From the NCBI RefSeq assembly GCF_030408795.1, contig NZ_CP047211.1:620001-684000 (forward strand): a stretch of 64,000 bases of DNA. Reading direction: 5' to 3'. Under the pieces are notes generated by a model that did no database searches, was not told the origin of the DNA, and saw nothing but the letters and a program-made list of their open reading frames with translations. Numbering within the stretch: position 1 is the stretch's first letter; every line of letters starts with the position of its first letter. Positions 43,769 to 52,721 of the stretch are shown here, in pieces. The DNA is from Corynebacterium hansenii (lineage in GTDB: Bacteria > Actinomycetota > Actinomycetes > Mycobacteriales > Mycobacteriaceae). The translations under genes and the position numbers were made by a program.

Positions 43769-44575
43769 TCAATCATGGTCGGCGACCGGCGCCAGGTCTT
43801 GAAGGTTTGGGAAGTCTTCGGTTCGGGCTTTGGGACTGGCTCCGACGAATCCCTTCCATTCCCGCGAGAGGTGAGACTGGTCCGCATAGCCGCACCCGCC
43901 GGCCGCTTCGGTCAGGGACGCTCCCGATGCGACGAGGCGCCGGGCCTTCTCGAAGCGCGCCAGACGGCTGATCTCTTTGGGTGACAGGCCAAACTCCGCC
44001 CGGACGCGATTCCTCAAGTGGCGCCGGGAGTACCCGACTTCGGCGGCCACCCGGGCGACGGGAAGACCGTCCCCGAGGAGGCGCCACGCCGCCGTCACCG
44101 TGGCGTCGGCGGCCCACCCGTTCAGCCGGGCCAACAGCATGGCTTCCGCGGCGGCGAGGCGGTCCGTCCACGTGGTGCGGCCGGCGATGGCTTCATGCTC
44201 GTCACGGGTCAGCCCCCGCGGCAGGTCGTCCATGTCGACGGTGTGTTCCGTCACCGCGCCGATCGGTGCGCCGAAGAGTGCCCTGCACCCGATCGGCGTG
44301 ACGGCCAGATGGATGCCCCGTTGCAGCCCGTGCGTGTGAATCAGCGCCGGACGCAGATGAAGACCGGAGATCGAACACCAGCGCGCCGTGGATCGGGTGG
44401 GTTCGTGAAGCCACCCCACATCGAGAGGCTCCTCCACCGCGATGATCACCGTGGCGGCCGTGCCGGGCACTCCCACGTGGACGGCGTCGGCCGGCAGCAC
44501 CATGTCGTAGGCCACCATGGGCGCAGCCAGGCAGCTCCGAAGAGCGGGATGAACCGCTCGTGTCACGGTCTCCAT
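43769..44575 (-). CDS. AraC-family transcriptional regulator
   Basis: This 268-residue protein has a variable sensor domain (about 1-160) and a C-terminal double helix-turn-helix: LPVARVAAEVGYSRRHLRNRVRAEFGLSPKEISRLARFEKARRLV (about 170-215), then SLTEAAGGCGYADQSHLSREWKGFVGASP. TAGGCT ends six bases before ATG 44575, so the mRNA is leaderless. It probably autoregulates and controls the downstream VOC gene. The inducer cannot be read. Confidence 0.87.
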   Translation of the reverse strand: METVTRAVHPALRSCLAAPMVAYDMVLPADAVHVGVPGTAATVIIAVEEPLDVGWLHEPTRSTARWCSISGLHLRPALIHTHGLQRGIHLAVTPIGCRALFGAPIGAVTEHTVDMDDLPRGLTRDEHEAIAGRTTWTDRLAAAEAMLLARLNGWAADATVTAAWRLLGDGLPVARVAAEVGYSRRHLRNRVRAEFGLSPKEISRLARFEKARRLVASGASLTEAAGGCGYADQSHLSREWKGFVGASPKARTEDFPNLQDLAPVADHD

Positions 44576-44740
44576 GTCTCGAGCCTAGCCACGGGACCAC
44601 CCGCCCGGGTCCCGCAGAGCGGGTTCACCGGTCTCTTCGGGCCAAACGTCCGGTCGGCGGGCGGTCCGGCCCTGAGTCGGCGGCCATCCCAGTCGCCACC
44701 CCTAACGGCGTTCGGCCGCCGAACGTCCGGCTGCCTGGGG

Positions 44741-44769
44741 ATATCCGATATGCGCACGTCAGGTGCGCA
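44741..44769 (+). promoter_or_regulatory. Two adjacent inverted repeats upstream of the PPOX gene
   Basis: ATATC-C-GATAT (44741-44751) abuts TGCGCAC-GTCAG-GTGCGCA (44751-44769), the latter a perfect 7-5-7 repeat. They lie about 55-80 bases before ATG 44824 in the divergent gap with the AraC gene. They are operator candidates for the AraC regulator or another factor. Confidence 0.45.
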
Positions 44770-44823
44770 GATAGGGCAGGGGCGGGTCTGCGTGAAAGTC
44801 CGGACGATGGAACAATGGGTGCC

Positions 44824-45252
44824 ATGAGCGAAAACAATGACGTGATCCAGAAGCTGTCGGACGAGGAGTCCCTCGAACTGCTGTCGACCAAGACCTTCGG
44901 CCGCCTCGTGGTGCGCCGCAAAGACGACATGGATCTCTTCCCGCTGAACTACGTCGTCCACGAGGGCGCCATCTGGTTCCGCACCGCGGAGGGGTCCAAG
45001 CTGTTCACCCTCACCCTCAACGACGACGTCCTCTTCGAGGCGGACAACGTCGACTCGGAGGCCGCGGAAGCCTGGTCCGTCATCGTCAAGGGCACCGCCC
45101 GCGCCCTGAAGTCCAACGACGAGATCGCGAAGGCCGACCAGCTGCCGCTGAAGCCGTGGCTGCCGACCCTGAAGTACAACTACGTCGTGGTCACGCCGGA
45201 CGAGATCTCGGGCCGCAAGTTCCACCTCGGCGACGAGCCCGAGCGTTACTGA
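44824..45252 (+). CDS. Pyridoxamine 5'-phosphate oxidase-like (PPOX) FMN/F420-binding protein
   Basis: This 142-residue split-barrel protein has LSTKTFGRLVVRRKDDMDLFPLNYVVHEGAIWFRTAEGSK, typical of actinobacterial PPOX-class flavin-binding proteins, and VIVKGTAR near residue 90. These proteins bind FMN, F420 or heme, and the cofactor cannot be told from sequence alone. AACAAT ends seven bases before ATG 44824; the in-frame ATG at 44815 is therefore less likely. Confidence 0.82.
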   Translation: MSENNDVIQKLSDEESLELLSTKTFGRLVVRRKDDMDLFPLNYVVHEGAIWFRTAEGSKLFTLTLNDDVLFEADNVDSEAAEAWSVIVKGTARALKSNDEIAKADQLPLKPWLPTLKYNYVVVTPDEISGRKFHLGDEPERY

Positions 45253-45315
45253 CGGCGTCACCCGTTTTCACCGAAAGCCGCACGCACCGCCGTTTTCGGC
45301 GCTACCCTCCGGTCT

Positions 45316-45909
45316 GTGACCAGCATCATGAACATTCCGGAAGGTGATGCTCCCATGTCCGAGGCGCGCGAGCTCCCGCCGACGATCGCCGCACCCGGCC
45401 AGCATTCGCCGCGAGTCCAGCACATCCTCGACGAGGCGCGGTCGATGCTGCGCGAGTCGGGGTGGCGCAACGTCAGCATGCGCCGGCTGGCCGCCCGCCT
45501 GGACGTGAAGGCGCCGTCGCTGTACAAGCACATCACCGGCAAGGATGAGCTGTACCGGCTGCTTCTCGACGAAACGCTGCGCAACCTCGGCGCCGCGCTG
45601 CATGAGGCCGTGGACGAGGACCCCTGCCCGCGCTCGCTGCTGAAGGCGTACCGGCGCGCGGCGTCGGCGGATCCCCACGGGTACCGGCTGATCAGCCGCG
45701 CCCGCGTGGTGAACATGGTCGAGCCCACCGACCTGGACCGCTGGATCCGGGAGCCGTTCACGCGCGTCGCCGGCGGGGACGAGGCCCGCGGACTGGCGCT
45801 GTGGGCCTTCGCCCACGGCCTGGTCATCGCGGAGCTGGTGCAGGAATCCGGGGACACCGCCGACCCGGTGTGGACGGCGGGGGCGGACGCCTTCGCCCGG
45901 GAGGCCTAG
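45316..45909 (+). CDS. TetR-family transcriptional regulator
   Basis: This 197-residue protein has a TetR HTH near residues 38-82 ([43 protein letters not shown]) and a TetR_C-like ligand domain. GTG 45316 follows TACCCT by seven bases (leaderless). An ATG 13 codons later is a weaker choice. Target genes are not evident, because the downstream gene is convergent. Its stop shares CTAG with nadE. Confidence 0.87.
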   Translation: MTSIMNIPEGDAPMSEARELPPTIAAPGQHSPRVQHILDEARSMLRESGWRNVSMRRLAARLDVKAPSLYKHITGKDELYRLLLDETLRNLGAALHEAVDEDPCPRSLLKAYRRAASADPHGYRLISRARVVNMVEPTDLDRWIREPFTRVAGGDEARGLALWAFAHGLVIAELVQESGDTADPVWTAGADAFAREA

Positions 45910-46769
45910 GCGCGCCACCAATCCTGCGAGGGCCCCGGGGGCGTGGTCCTCTTGTGCCGGCTGATCCGCCACAGGTGCTCGATGCGCGCGGCATCGGCGT
46001 CGGACACGTCGCGCCCTTCCAGGTAGGCGTCGATGGCCGCGTAGGTGACGCCCAGGGCGACCTCGTCGGGAAGCGCGGGGCGGTCTTCCTCCAGGTCGGC
46101 CGTCGGCACCTTCGTCCACGTCGACTCCGGTGCGCCGAGATGCTCGAGCATCCGCGCGCCCTGGCCCTTGGTCAGGCCCTCGAGGGGGACCAGATCCACG
46201 CCGCCGTCGCCGTGCTTGGTGTAGAAGCCGGTCACCGCCTCGGCCGCGTGGTCGGTGCCCACGACCAGCAGGCCGCGCTCGCCGGCGATGGCGTATTGGG
46301 CGATCATGCGCTGGCGGGCCTTCACGTTGCCCTTGTTGAAGTCGCCGAGCCCGCGGATGCCCATGGCCCCGGACACTGCGGCGTTCATCGCGGTGGTCGC
46401 CGGCTCGATGTCCACGGTGACGGACTCGTCGGGGTGGATGAAGCGCAGGGCGGTCTGGGCGTCGTCTTCGTCGGCCTGCACGCCGTGGGGCAGGCGCACC
46501 GCGACGAACACCGGATCGGCCAGGTGGTCCGGGTTGGTGCCGCCGGCGTCGGTGCGCACCCGCTCCACGGCCATCTGCGCGAGCTTGCCCGCCAGCGTCG
46601 AGTCCTGCCCGCCGGAGATGCCGAGCACGAAACCGCGGGCGCCGGTCGCCGCGAGGTAGTCGGCCAGGAAGGTCACGCGCTCGTCGACCTCGGCTGCGGG
46701 GTCGATCTCGGGGGACACGTGCAGTTCGGCGATGATGCGCTCGCGGAGGCCATCCTTCGGGTAGTTCAT
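45906..46769 (-). CDS. nadE: Ammonia-dependent NAD synthetase
   Basis: This 287-residue enzyme converts deamido-NAD to NAD using ammonia. The P-loop-like [16 protein letters not shown] near residue 50 and [19 protein letters not shown] near 145, plus [20 protein letters not shown], identify NadE without a glutaminase domain, as in E. coli. TACCCT ends six bases before ATG 46769 (leaderless). It is divergent from the sugar porter. Confidence 0.95.
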   Translation of the reverse strand: MNYPKDGLRERIIAELHVSPEIDPAAEVDERVTFLADYLAATGARGFVLGISGGQDSTLAGKLAQMAVERVRTDAGGTNPDHLADPVFVAVRLPHGVQADEDDAQTALRFIHPDESVTVDIEPATTAMNAAVSGAMGIRGLGDFNKGNVKARQRMIAQYAIAGERGLLVVGTDHAAEAVTGFYTKHGDGGVDLVPLEGLTKGQGARMLEHLGAPESTWTKVPTADLEEDRPALPDEVALGVTYAAIDAYLEGRDVSDADAARIEHLWRISRHKRTTPPGPSQDWWRA

Positions 46770-46825
46770 GGGCCCAGGGTACGTCGGCGAGGTTTCCATC
46801 CGGTTTCGGTGGCATGATTGCCCCC

Positions 46826-48199
46826 GTGAACGCACCAACCCGACCCTCCACCGAGGCCCGCGGCTCCGGCCGGGCCATCGCCGTCGCCGTCATCGCCGCC
46901 CTGGGCGGCCTCCTCTTCGGCTACGACACCGGCGTCATCTCCGGGGCCCTGCTGTTCATCCAGCGGTCCTTCGAGCTGACGCCGGCACAGGAATCCACCG
47001 TCACCGCGATGCTGCTGGTCGGCGCGGCCATCGGCGCCTTCACCGGCGGCCGGGTGGCCGACGCGATCGGCCGCCGGTCGACGGTGCTCATCGGCGCGGT
47101 CGGATTCATCGCCGGCAGCCTGTGGTGCGCGGCGGCCGGGTCGGCGCTGGAGCTCGGGGCCGCGCGGACGCTGCTGGGCGTGTGCATCGGCGGCGTGTCC
47201 ATCGTCGTGCCCATGTACATCTCCGAGATGTCGCCCCCGCACATCCGCGGCCGCCTGGTCAGCCTCAACTCGCTGATGATCGTCATCGGCCAGCTCGTCG
47301 CGTTCCTCACCAACTCCGCGTTGGCGGGGTCGGGGTCGTGGCGCTGGATGCTGGGGCTGGGTGCCGTGCCCGCGGTGATTCTGCTCGTCGGCATGCTCTT
47401 GCTGCCCGACACCCCGGCTTACCTGCTGCGCCGCGATCGCCGCGACGATGCGCTCAAGGTCCTGCGCGGCATGCACGGGCCGGGGGCGGAGCTTTCCGAC
47501 GTCGAGATCGCCGAGGGTTCCATGAGCGAGGACCAGCGGGCGGCCGAACGTGCGGCGCTGAAGGTGCCGTGGATCCGGCGCGCGGTGATCATCGCGATGC
47601 TCATCGGCGTGACCCAGCAGGTCACGGGCGCCAACGCCATCATGTATTTCGCGCCGACGATGATGAACAAGGTCGGGTTGTCGGCGGAAAACTCCGTGTA
47701 CACGTCCATTTTGATCGGCACCGTGTCGGTCATCGCCTGCGCCGTCGGCATGGGCATCATCGACCGCGTCGGCCGCCGACGGATGCTGATCATCGGCCTG
47801 ACCGGCTGCGCCATTTCGCTGGGCGTGCTGGCCCCGGTCTACGGCCTGGCGTCGAACTCGACGGCCGGGGCCATGGCGTCGCTGGCGTTGATGACCGTAT
47901 TCATCGCCTTCCAGCAGGCCGCAGTCTCCGTGGCCACGTGGCTGCTCATCTCCGAGGTCGTGCCCGCCGAGGTCCGGGGTGCGGGCATGGGCCTGGCCGG
48001 CCTGGCGCTGTGGGCGGCCAACTGGTTCGTGGCGCAGGCCTTCCTGCCGATGGTCGACGTCGTCGGCGGCTCGTGGTCCTTCCTCTTCTTCGCCGTCACC
48101 GGTGCGATGGCGCTGGCCTTCACGTGGAAGATGGTCCCGGAAACCACGGGGCGATCGCTGTCGGAGGTCAGCGAAGACCTGCGCGCCGCGGGGGCCTGA
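46826..48199 (+). CDS. MFS sugar porter (XylE/AraE/inositol-type proton symporter)
   Basis: This 457-residue protein has twelve TM segments. Sugar-porter signatures are present: [17 protein letters not shown] near residue 30, [11 protein letters not shown] (D-R-x-G-R-R loop), [22 protein letters not shown] near 137, PDTPAYLL and [10 protein letters not shown] at the end. Substrate could be a pentose, hexose or inositol. The start is uncertain: GTG 46826 lies seven bases after CATGAT, while ATG 46814 adds four residues. No SD is visible for either. Confidence 0.9.
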   Translation: MNAPTRPSTEARGSGRAIAVAVIAALGGLLFGYDTGVISGALLFIQRSFELTPAQESTVTAMLLVGAAIGAFTGGRVADAIGRRSTVLIGAVGFIAGSLWCAAAGSALELGAARTLLGVCIGGVSIVVPMYISEMSPPHIRGRLVSLNSLMIVIGQLVAFLTNSALAGSGSWRWMLGLGAVPAVILLVGMLLLPDTPAYLLRRDRRDDALKVLRGMHGPGAELSDVEIAEGSMSEDQRAAERAALKVPWIRRAVIIAMLIGVTQQVTGANAIMYFAPTMMNKVGLSAENSVYTSILIGTVSVIACAVGMGIIDRVGRRRMLIIGLTGCAISLGVLAPVYGLASNSTAGAMASLALMTVFIAFQQAAVSVATWLLISEVVPAEVRGAGMGLAGLALWAANWFVAQAFLPMVDVVGGSWSFLFFAVTGAMALAFTWKMVPETTGRSLSEVSEDLRAAGA

Positions 48200-48268
48200 C
48201 GCGCCCTTTTCCCGACGATGCCGGGTTCCCGGTTGGACGGTCGACTCGGACGCGCCTACGGTTCGGGC

Positions 48269-48715
48269 ATGACGAGGTCCAACTGGTTCTGGCTTGCGGC
48301 GCTGGCCGGCGGGGCGCACGCGGCGATCTCCCTGTACTGGGCGCTCGGCGGGACCGGTCTGCTGTGGACCATGGGCGAGTCGTTCGCCGACGGGTTCGCC
48401 TCGAGAATGTGGCTGCTGTACCCGGTGGCGCTGGTCAAGTTCGCCGTCGCGATCGGGCCGTTGTGGTTGCAGTCCCGGGCGTGGCGGCCGTGGCCACGGC
48501 TGACGCGACTGGCGTCGTGGCTGGCGGCGGTGACGTTGATCGGGTGGGGCGGGCTGACGACGGTGATCGGCAACCTCGTGCTTGCCTCGGTCATCGAGCC
48601 GGTCGGCGGGTACGACCGGGGCGCGATGATCGGCCATGCGTGGCTGTGGGATCCGCTGTTCGCCGTGTGGGGCGTGGCCCTGCTCGTCGGGCTGGCGCGC
48701 ACCCGTCGGCGCTGA
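48269..48715 (+). CDS. DUF3995-like four-helix membrane protein
   Basis: This 148-residue protein has four hydrophobic segments (about residues 6-24, 45-65, 80-103 and 122-142), with [13 protein letters not shown] and [21 protein letters not shown] at its end. It resembles the DUF3995 family of unknown function. TACGGT ends six bases before ATG 48269. It is followed by a terminator-like hairpin. Confidence 0.7.
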   Translation: MTRSNWFWLAALAGGAHAAISLYWALGGTGLLWTMGESFADGFASRMWLLYPVALVKFAVAIGPLWLQSRAWRPWPRLTRLASWLAAVTLIGWGGLTTVIGNLVLASVIEPVGGYDRGAMIGHAWLWDPLFAVWGVALLVGLARTRRR

Positions 48716-48716
48716 C

Positions 48717-48757
48717 GGGGAGGCCGCTGCCTCCCGTTTCGGGATGCGGGGCTTTTT
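48717..48757 (+). terminator. Terminator-like hairpins before the bL36B promoter
   Basis: GGGAGGC-CGCT-GCCTCCC with flanking ACG/CGT pairing, then a short GC-rich stretch and TTTTT (48753-48757). It separates DUF3995 from rpmJ transcription. Confidence 0.55.
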
Positions 48758-48784
48758 GTGTCGGGGCGCCGGTTTGGGTAACAT
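48756..48784 (+). promoter_or_regulatory. Promoter of the bL36B gene
   Basis: TTGTGT (48756-48761) and TAACAT (48779-48784) are 17 bases apart. Predicted start is near 48791, giving a leader of about 118 nt. Confidence 0.5.
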
Positions 48785-48797
48785 GGCCGTTCGTGTC

Positions 48798-48820
48798 GTG
48801 GCGCCGCAGGTCGGCGCCAC
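48798..48820 (+). other. Hairpin in the bL36B leader
   Basis: GTGGCGCC and GGCGCCAC form a perfect 8-bp stem with a seven-base loop, about ten bases after the predicted transcription start. It could stabilise the mRNA or mediate autoregulation. No Zur-like box is visible. Confidence 0.4.
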
Positions 48821-48908
48821 CGGGTTGTCGCATCCCAATCGTTTTTCCGACGGGGGAGTGGCGCGGCCCGCCACCGCCCACAGGAGCCGAGAAGAAAGGA
48901 GCGCCCGA

Positions 48909-49031
48909 ATGAAGGTCCGCAAGTCCCTTCGGTCGCTGAAGAACAAGCCGGGCGCCCAGGTCGTGCGCCGCCGTGGCAAGGTTTACGTGATCAACAAGAA
49001 GGAGCCGCGCTTCAAGGCCCGCCAGGGTTAA
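48909..49031 (+). CDS. rpmJ: 50S ribosomal protein bL36 type B (zinc-free)
   Basis: This 40-residue basic protein starts [28 protein letters not shown] and has no Cys, so it is the zinc-independent C-minus paralogue (YkgO-type) usual in Corynebacterium. AAAGGAG lies eight bases before ATG 48909. It is followed by a perfect 16-bp terminator stem. C-minus paralogues are often zinc-regulated, but nothing in the promoter region shows this here. Confidence 0.95.
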   Translation: MKVRKSLRSLKNKPGAQVVRRRGKVYVINKKEPRFKARQG

Positions 49032-49048
49032 GAGCGAAGGGTTTCCCG

Positions 49049-49088
49049 CCGCGCCGCATGGACCGACTGGTCCATGCGGCGCGGTTTT
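49049..49088 (+). terminator. Intrinsic terminator after rpmJ
   Basis: A 16-bp perfect stem (CCGCGCCGCATGGACC and its complement at 49069-49084) with loop GACT is followed by TTTTCTTT. Confidence 0.92.
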
Positions 49089-49172
49089 CTTTGCGTGGAC
49101 ATTGGCCGATAGCTGGACCGGCCGGTCTCCGATAGACGGTTTTCGGCGAATTTCGGGACCTCGACCACTAAA

Positions 49173-49295
49173 TCACAAGGTTGTGAGGCCATTTCGCCCC
49201 ACATGTAGTGGCGGGGGAATCCCCATCCTGGGAATTCGATGCTTGTAACTACTACATGTTGTGCCACTGGCCTTTTTCAAACCCCAAGTGTAGTG
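49173..49295 (+). promoter_or_regulatory. nrdHIE control region: three NrdR-type boxes and a dyad
   Basis: Three related 14-mers are present: box 1 CACTACATGTGGGG (minus strand, 49197-49210), box 2 TACTACATGTTGTG (plus, 49250-49263) and box 3 CACTACACTTGGGG (minus, 49282-49295). Centre spacings are 53 and 32 bases, close to whole helical turns. NrdR represses ribonucleotide reductase genes through paired 16-bp boxes about 31-32 bp apart. A separate dyad, TCACAA-GG-TTGTGA, lies at 49173-49186. I could not fix the -10 with confidence. Confidence 0.65.
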
Positions 49296-49392
49296 TTTCT
49301 GGTGTTGCGCCACTCAGGGCGCGGACCGGAGGATCCGAAGGGCTCGCCGGTCGACATCCCTCGAACCGACTGACTGAAGGAACGTGCGAGAC

Positions 49393-49617
49393 ATGGTCAC
49401 CGTCTACAGCAAGCCCGCCTGCGTGCAGTGCCGCGCCACCACCCGAGCCCTCGACAAGGCCGGCATCTCCTACGACGTCGTGGACATCACCCTCGATGAC
49501 GAGGCCCGCGACTACGTCATGGCGCTCGGCCACCTGCAGGCCCCGGTCGTCGACACGGGTTCCGAGACCTGGTCGGGCTTCCGTCCCGACCGCATCCAGG
49601 CCCTCCGGGCCGCGTAA
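49393..49617 (+). CDS. nrdH: Glutaredoxin-like protein NrdH, electron donor of class Ib RNR
   Basis: This 74-residue redoxin starts [20 protein letters not shown] with the NrdH CVQC active site at residues 10-13. It carries the WSGFRPDRI signature that separates NrdH from glutaredoxins. It delivers electrons to NrdE. ATG 49393 is chosen from the family N-terminus; GTG 49384 would add three residues and lies too close to GAAGGA. It is first in nrdHIE. Confidence 0.93.
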   Translation: MVTVYSKPACVQCRATTRALDKAGISYDVVDITLDDEARDYVMALGHLQAPVVDTGSETWSGFRPDRIQALRAA

Positions 49618-49636
49618 ACCGCGGGCCCGAAACCCC

Positions 49637-49675
49637 GGCCGTGGCTTTTCCGCTCCAGCGGGAACCACGGCCTTT
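49637..49675 (+). other. Hairpin with short T-run in the nrdH-nrdI gap: attenuator or processing element
   Basis: GGCCGTGG (49637-49644) pairs with CCACGGCC (49665-49672), with an inner TTCCGC/GCGGGAA extension and a TCCA loop, followed by TTTC. It resembles a weak terminator and could lower nrdIE relative to nrdH. Confidence 0.55.
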
Positions 49676-49697
49676 CGTCGAAGGGTGGCGAAAGCCA

Positions 49698-50120
49698 TTG
49701 TTCATCGTCTATTTCTCGTCGGCCACCGGCAACACCCACAAGTTCGTGCAGAAGCTGGGCATCCCCAACGCACGGATCCCGATCCACCGGAATGAGCCGG
49801 AACTGATGGTCGACGAGCCATATGTGCTGATCGTCCCCACCTACGGGGGCGGATCATCCATCACGGGGGACAAATCCCGGCCGGTGCCGCCGCAGGTGAT
49901 CCGGTTCCTGAACAACGAGCACAACCGCTCGTTCATCCGGGGGGTCATCTCGGCGGGCAACACCAACTTCGGCATCGACTACGGGCTGGCCGGGGAAATC
50001 GTGGCCGAGAAATGCAAGGTGCCGTACGTCTACCGGTTCGAGTTGATGGGCAACGACGAAGACGTGAAGGTCGTTCGATCCGGGCTGGCGGACTTTTTCC
50101 AGCACCGCGCGGCCTCCTGA
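49698..50120 (+). CDS. nrdI: Flavodoxin-like NrdI, activates the NrdF manganese centre
   Basis: This 140-residue flavoprotein begins [20 protein letters not shown] with the FMN phosphate loop [19 protein letters not shown] near residue 50, [15 protein letters not shown] and [15 protein letters not shown] near the end match NrdI. TTG 49698 is the start that matches family N-termini, with GAAGGGTGG as SD. An in-frame GTG at 49641 would lie inside the upstream hairpin and add 19 unrelated residues. Confidence 0.92.
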   Translation: MFIVYFSSATGNTHKFVQKLGIPNARIPIHRNEPELMVDEPYVLIVPTYGGGSSITGDKSRPVPPQVIRFLNNEHNRSFIRGVISAGNTNFGIDYGLAGEIVAEKCKVPYVYRFELMGNDEDVKVVRSGLADFFQHRAAS

Positions 50121-50326
50121 CCGACGCCGGGACACGCGCCCATGGCGGCCGCACCGTTCCTCTTATATAGAGGGGAGGGGACGGCGGTCGCACGGGGACG
50201 CGGCCGACAAGAAACACAGGGGCGACGGCGAGGGCGCCGTCGCAAAGCAAAAACGCACAGCAAATAGAAGCGATACGCGACAAGCGAGCCGGCGCGAGCC
50301 AGGGAAACGAAGAGGGAGCTAACACA
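50121..50326 (+). other. Structured nrdI-nrdE spacer (206 nt)
   Basis: No gene is visible. CCTCT-TATAT-AGAGG (50159-50173) is a perfect small dyad with an AT-rich centre. GCGACGGCG/CGCCGTCGC (50222-50243) is a 9-bp hairpin with loop AGGG, followed by an A-rich stretch. A 13-mer, GCCGTCGCAAAGC (50236-50248), recurs at 52652-52664 in the deoD leader. AGGGAG at 50313-50318 is the nrdE SD. A separate promoter or RNA processing point for nrdE is possible. Confidence 0.5.
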
Positions 50327-52480
50327 GTGGCTGAAATGGGGAAAACCGTGGCGGAGCCGATCGGCAAGGACGAGCTTGATTTCCATGCGCTCAACGCGCT
50401 GCTGAACCTGTACGACGACAACGGGAAGATCCAGTTCGACAAGGACCGGGAGGCGGCGCGCCAGTACTTCCTGCAGCACGTCAACCAGAACACCGTCTTC
50501 TTCCACAACCTGAAGGAGAAGCTGGACTACCTGGTCGAGAACAAGTACTACGACCCGATCGTGGTGAACAAGTACGAGTTCGAGGACATCAAGGCCCTGT
50601 TCAAGCGGGCCTACGCGCACAAGTTCCGCTTCAAGTCCTTCCTGGGGGCGTACAAGTACTACACCTCGTACACCCTGAAGACCTTCGACGGGAAGCGCTA
50701 CCTCGAGCGCTACGAGGACCGCGTCTGCATGGTCGCGCTGACGCTGGCCGACGGCGACCTCGAACTGGCCGGCCACCTGGTCGACGAGATCATCTCGGGC
50801 CGCTTCCAGCCGGCGACGCCGACGTTCCTCAACTCCGGCAAGGCCCAGCGCGGCGAGCCGGTGAGCTGCTTCCTGCTGCGCATCGAGGACAACATGGAGT
50901 CCATCGGCCGCGCCATCAACTCCTCGCTGCAGCTGTCCAAGCGCGGCGGCGGCGTCGCGCTGCTGCTGAGCAACCTGCGCGAGCAGGGAGCGCCGATCAA
51001 GCACATCGAGAACCAGTCGTCCGGCGTCATCCCCGTGATGAAGCTGCTGGAGGACTCGTTCTCCTACGCCAACCAGCTCGGCGCGCGCCAGGGCGCGGGC
51101 GCGGTGTACCTGCACGCGCACCATCCGGACATCATGCGCTTCCTGGACACCAAGCGCGAGAACGCCGACGAGAAGATCCGCATCAAGTCGCTGTCGCTCG
51201 GCGTGGTCATCCCGGACATCACCTTCGAGCTGGCCAAGCGCAACGACGACATGTACCTGTTCAGCCCGTACGACGTCGAGCGCGTCTACGGCAAGGCGTT
51301 CGCCGACGTGAACATCTCCGAGAACTACGACGACATGGTCGAGGACCCGCGGATCAGCAAGACCAAGCTCAACGCCCGCGCGTTCTTCCAGACCCTGGCG
51401 GAGATCCAGTTCGAGTCCGGCTACCCGTACATCATGTTCGAGGACACGGTGAACGACGCCAACCCCATCGCGGGCCGCATCACCCACTCGAACCTGTGCT
51501 CCGAGATCCTGCAGGTTTCCACGCCGTCGACGTACCACGAGGACCTGTCCTACGACGAGGTCGGCGAGGACATCTCGTGCAACCTCGGCTCGATGAACAT
51601 CGCCATGGCCATGGACTCGCCGGACTTCTCGGCGACCATCGAGACCGCCATCCGCGGCCTGACCGCCGTGTCCGAGCAGACCGCCATCGATTCGGTGCCG
51701 TCGATCCGCAAGGGCAACGACAAGTCGCACGCCATCGGCCTGGGCCAGATGAACCTGCACGGCTACCTCGGCCGCGAGCGGATCCACTACGGATCCGAGG
51801 AGGGCATCGACTTCACCAACATCTACTTCTACTGCGTGCTGTTCGAGGCCCTGAAGGCGTCGAACAAGATCGCCATCGAGCGCGGCGTGAAGTTCGGCGG
51901 CTTCGAGGAGTCGAAGTACGCCACCGGCGAGTTCTTCGACAAGTACATCGACGCCGAGTGGGCGCCGGCGACCGAGCGGGTCAAGGAGCTTTTCGACGCC
52001 TCGAACATCTCCATCCCCACGCAGGACGACTGGCGCGAGCTGAAGGCCTCCATCCAGGAGCACGGCCTGTTCAACCGCAACCTGCAGGCAGTGCCGCCGA
52101 CGGGCTCGATCTCGTACATCAACAACTCGACGTCGTCGATCCATCCGATCGCGTCGAAGATCGAGATCCGCAAGGAAGGCAAGATCGGCCGCGTCTACTA
52201 TCCGGCGCCGCACATGGACAACGACAACCTGGAGTACTTCCAGGACGCGTACGAGATCGGCTACGAGAAGATCATCGACACCTACGCCGCCGCCACCCAG
52301 CACGTGGACCAGGGGCTGTCGCTGACGCTGTTCTTCAAGGACACCGCCACCACGCGCGACATCAACCGCGCGCAGATCTACGCGTGGCGCAAGGGCATCA
52401 AGACCATCTACTACATCCGACTGCGCCAGGTCGCCCTCGAGGGCACCGAGGTCCAGGGCTGTGTCAGCTGCATGCTGTAG
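50327..52480 (+). CDS. nrdE: Class Ib ribonucleoside-diphosphate reductase alpha subunit NrdE
   Basis: This 717-residue catalytic subunit reduces NDPs to dNDPs. GEPVSCFLL near residue 185 and [13 protein letters not shown] with [12 protein letters not shown] near 388-430 hold the active-site Cys and Asn-Cys-Glu residues. [16 protein letters not shown] lies near 590. The C-terminal tail CVSCML supplies the shuttle cysteines reduced by NrdH. There is no ATP cone, as usual for NrdE. GTG 50327 has AGGGAG eight bases upstream. A strong terminator follows, so nrdF is transcribed separately. Confidence 0.96.
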   Translation: MAEMGKTVAEPIGKDELDFHALNALLNLYDDNGKIQFDKDREAARQYFLQHVNQNTVFFHNLKEKLDYLVENKYYDPIVVNKYEFEDIKALFKRAYAHKFRFKSFLGAYKYYTSYTLKTFDGKRYLERYEDRVCMVALTLADGDLELAGHLVDEIISGRFQPATPTFLNSGKAQRGEPVSCFLLRIEDNMESIGRAINSSLQLSKRGGGVALLLSNLREQGAPIKHIENQSSGVIPVMKLLEDSFSYANQLGARQGAGAVYLHAHHPDIMRFLDTKRENADEKIRIKSLSLGVVIPDITFELAKRNDDMYLFSPYDVERVYGKAFADVNISENYDDMVEDPRISKTKLNARAFFQTLAEIQFESGYPYIMFEDTVNDANPIAGRITHSNLCSEILQVSTPSTYHEDLSYDEVGEDISCNLGSMNIAMAMDSPDFSATIETAIRGLTAVSEQTAIDSVPSIRKGNDKSHAIGLGQMNLHGYLGRERIHYGSEEGIDFTNIYFYCVLFEALKASNKIAIERGVKFGGFEESKYATGEFFDKYIDAEWAPATERVKELFDASNISIPTQDDWRELKASIQEHGLFNRNLQAVPPTGSISYINNSTSSIHPIASKIEIRKEGKIGRVYYPAPHMDNDNLEYFQDAYEIGYEKIIDTYAAATQHVDQGLSLTLFFKDTATTRDINRAQIYAWRKGIKTIYYIRLRQVALEGTEVQGCVSCML

Positions 52481-52502
52481 CGGCCGGTCGGCGAGCATCG
52501 CA

Positions 52503-52546
52503 GAGGGCGGGCATCCGGGGTTTCCCGGGTGCCCGCCCTCGCTTTT
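52503..52546 (+). terminator. Intrinsic terminator after nrdE
   Basis: GAGGGCGGGCA pairs with TGCCCGCCCTC, and an inner CCGG/CCGG extends the stem; GCTTTT follows. Confidence 0.9.
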
Positions 52547-52599
52547 GCGCCGGTGCGGGCCGCTTTGCGACGATCCGCGCACAGATGTAAATCGCGCTA

Positions 52600-52628
52600 T
52601 TGACGAGTGTTCTGGACGGGCGTAGCGT
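52600..52628 (+). promoter_or_regulatory. Promoter of deoD-MFS operon
   Basis: TTGACG (52600-52605) and TAGCGT (52623-52628) are exactly 17 bases apart, giving a start near 52635 and a leader of about 87 nt that contains the 13-mer shared with the nrdI-nrdE spacer. Confidence 0.7.
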
Positions 52629-52721
52629 GGGACGCGATACGGCGGATGAGAGCCGTCGCAAAGCGAAGAAAGCCCACGCCGCACATTCCACGCCGAAAAG
52701 GCCCGATCCGAAGGAGCCCCC

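Noticed and set aside
49641..49697. GTG 49641 as start of nrdI
   Set aside because: The extra residues are encoded by the hairpin at 49637-49675 and do not match NrdI N-termini; TTG 49698 does.
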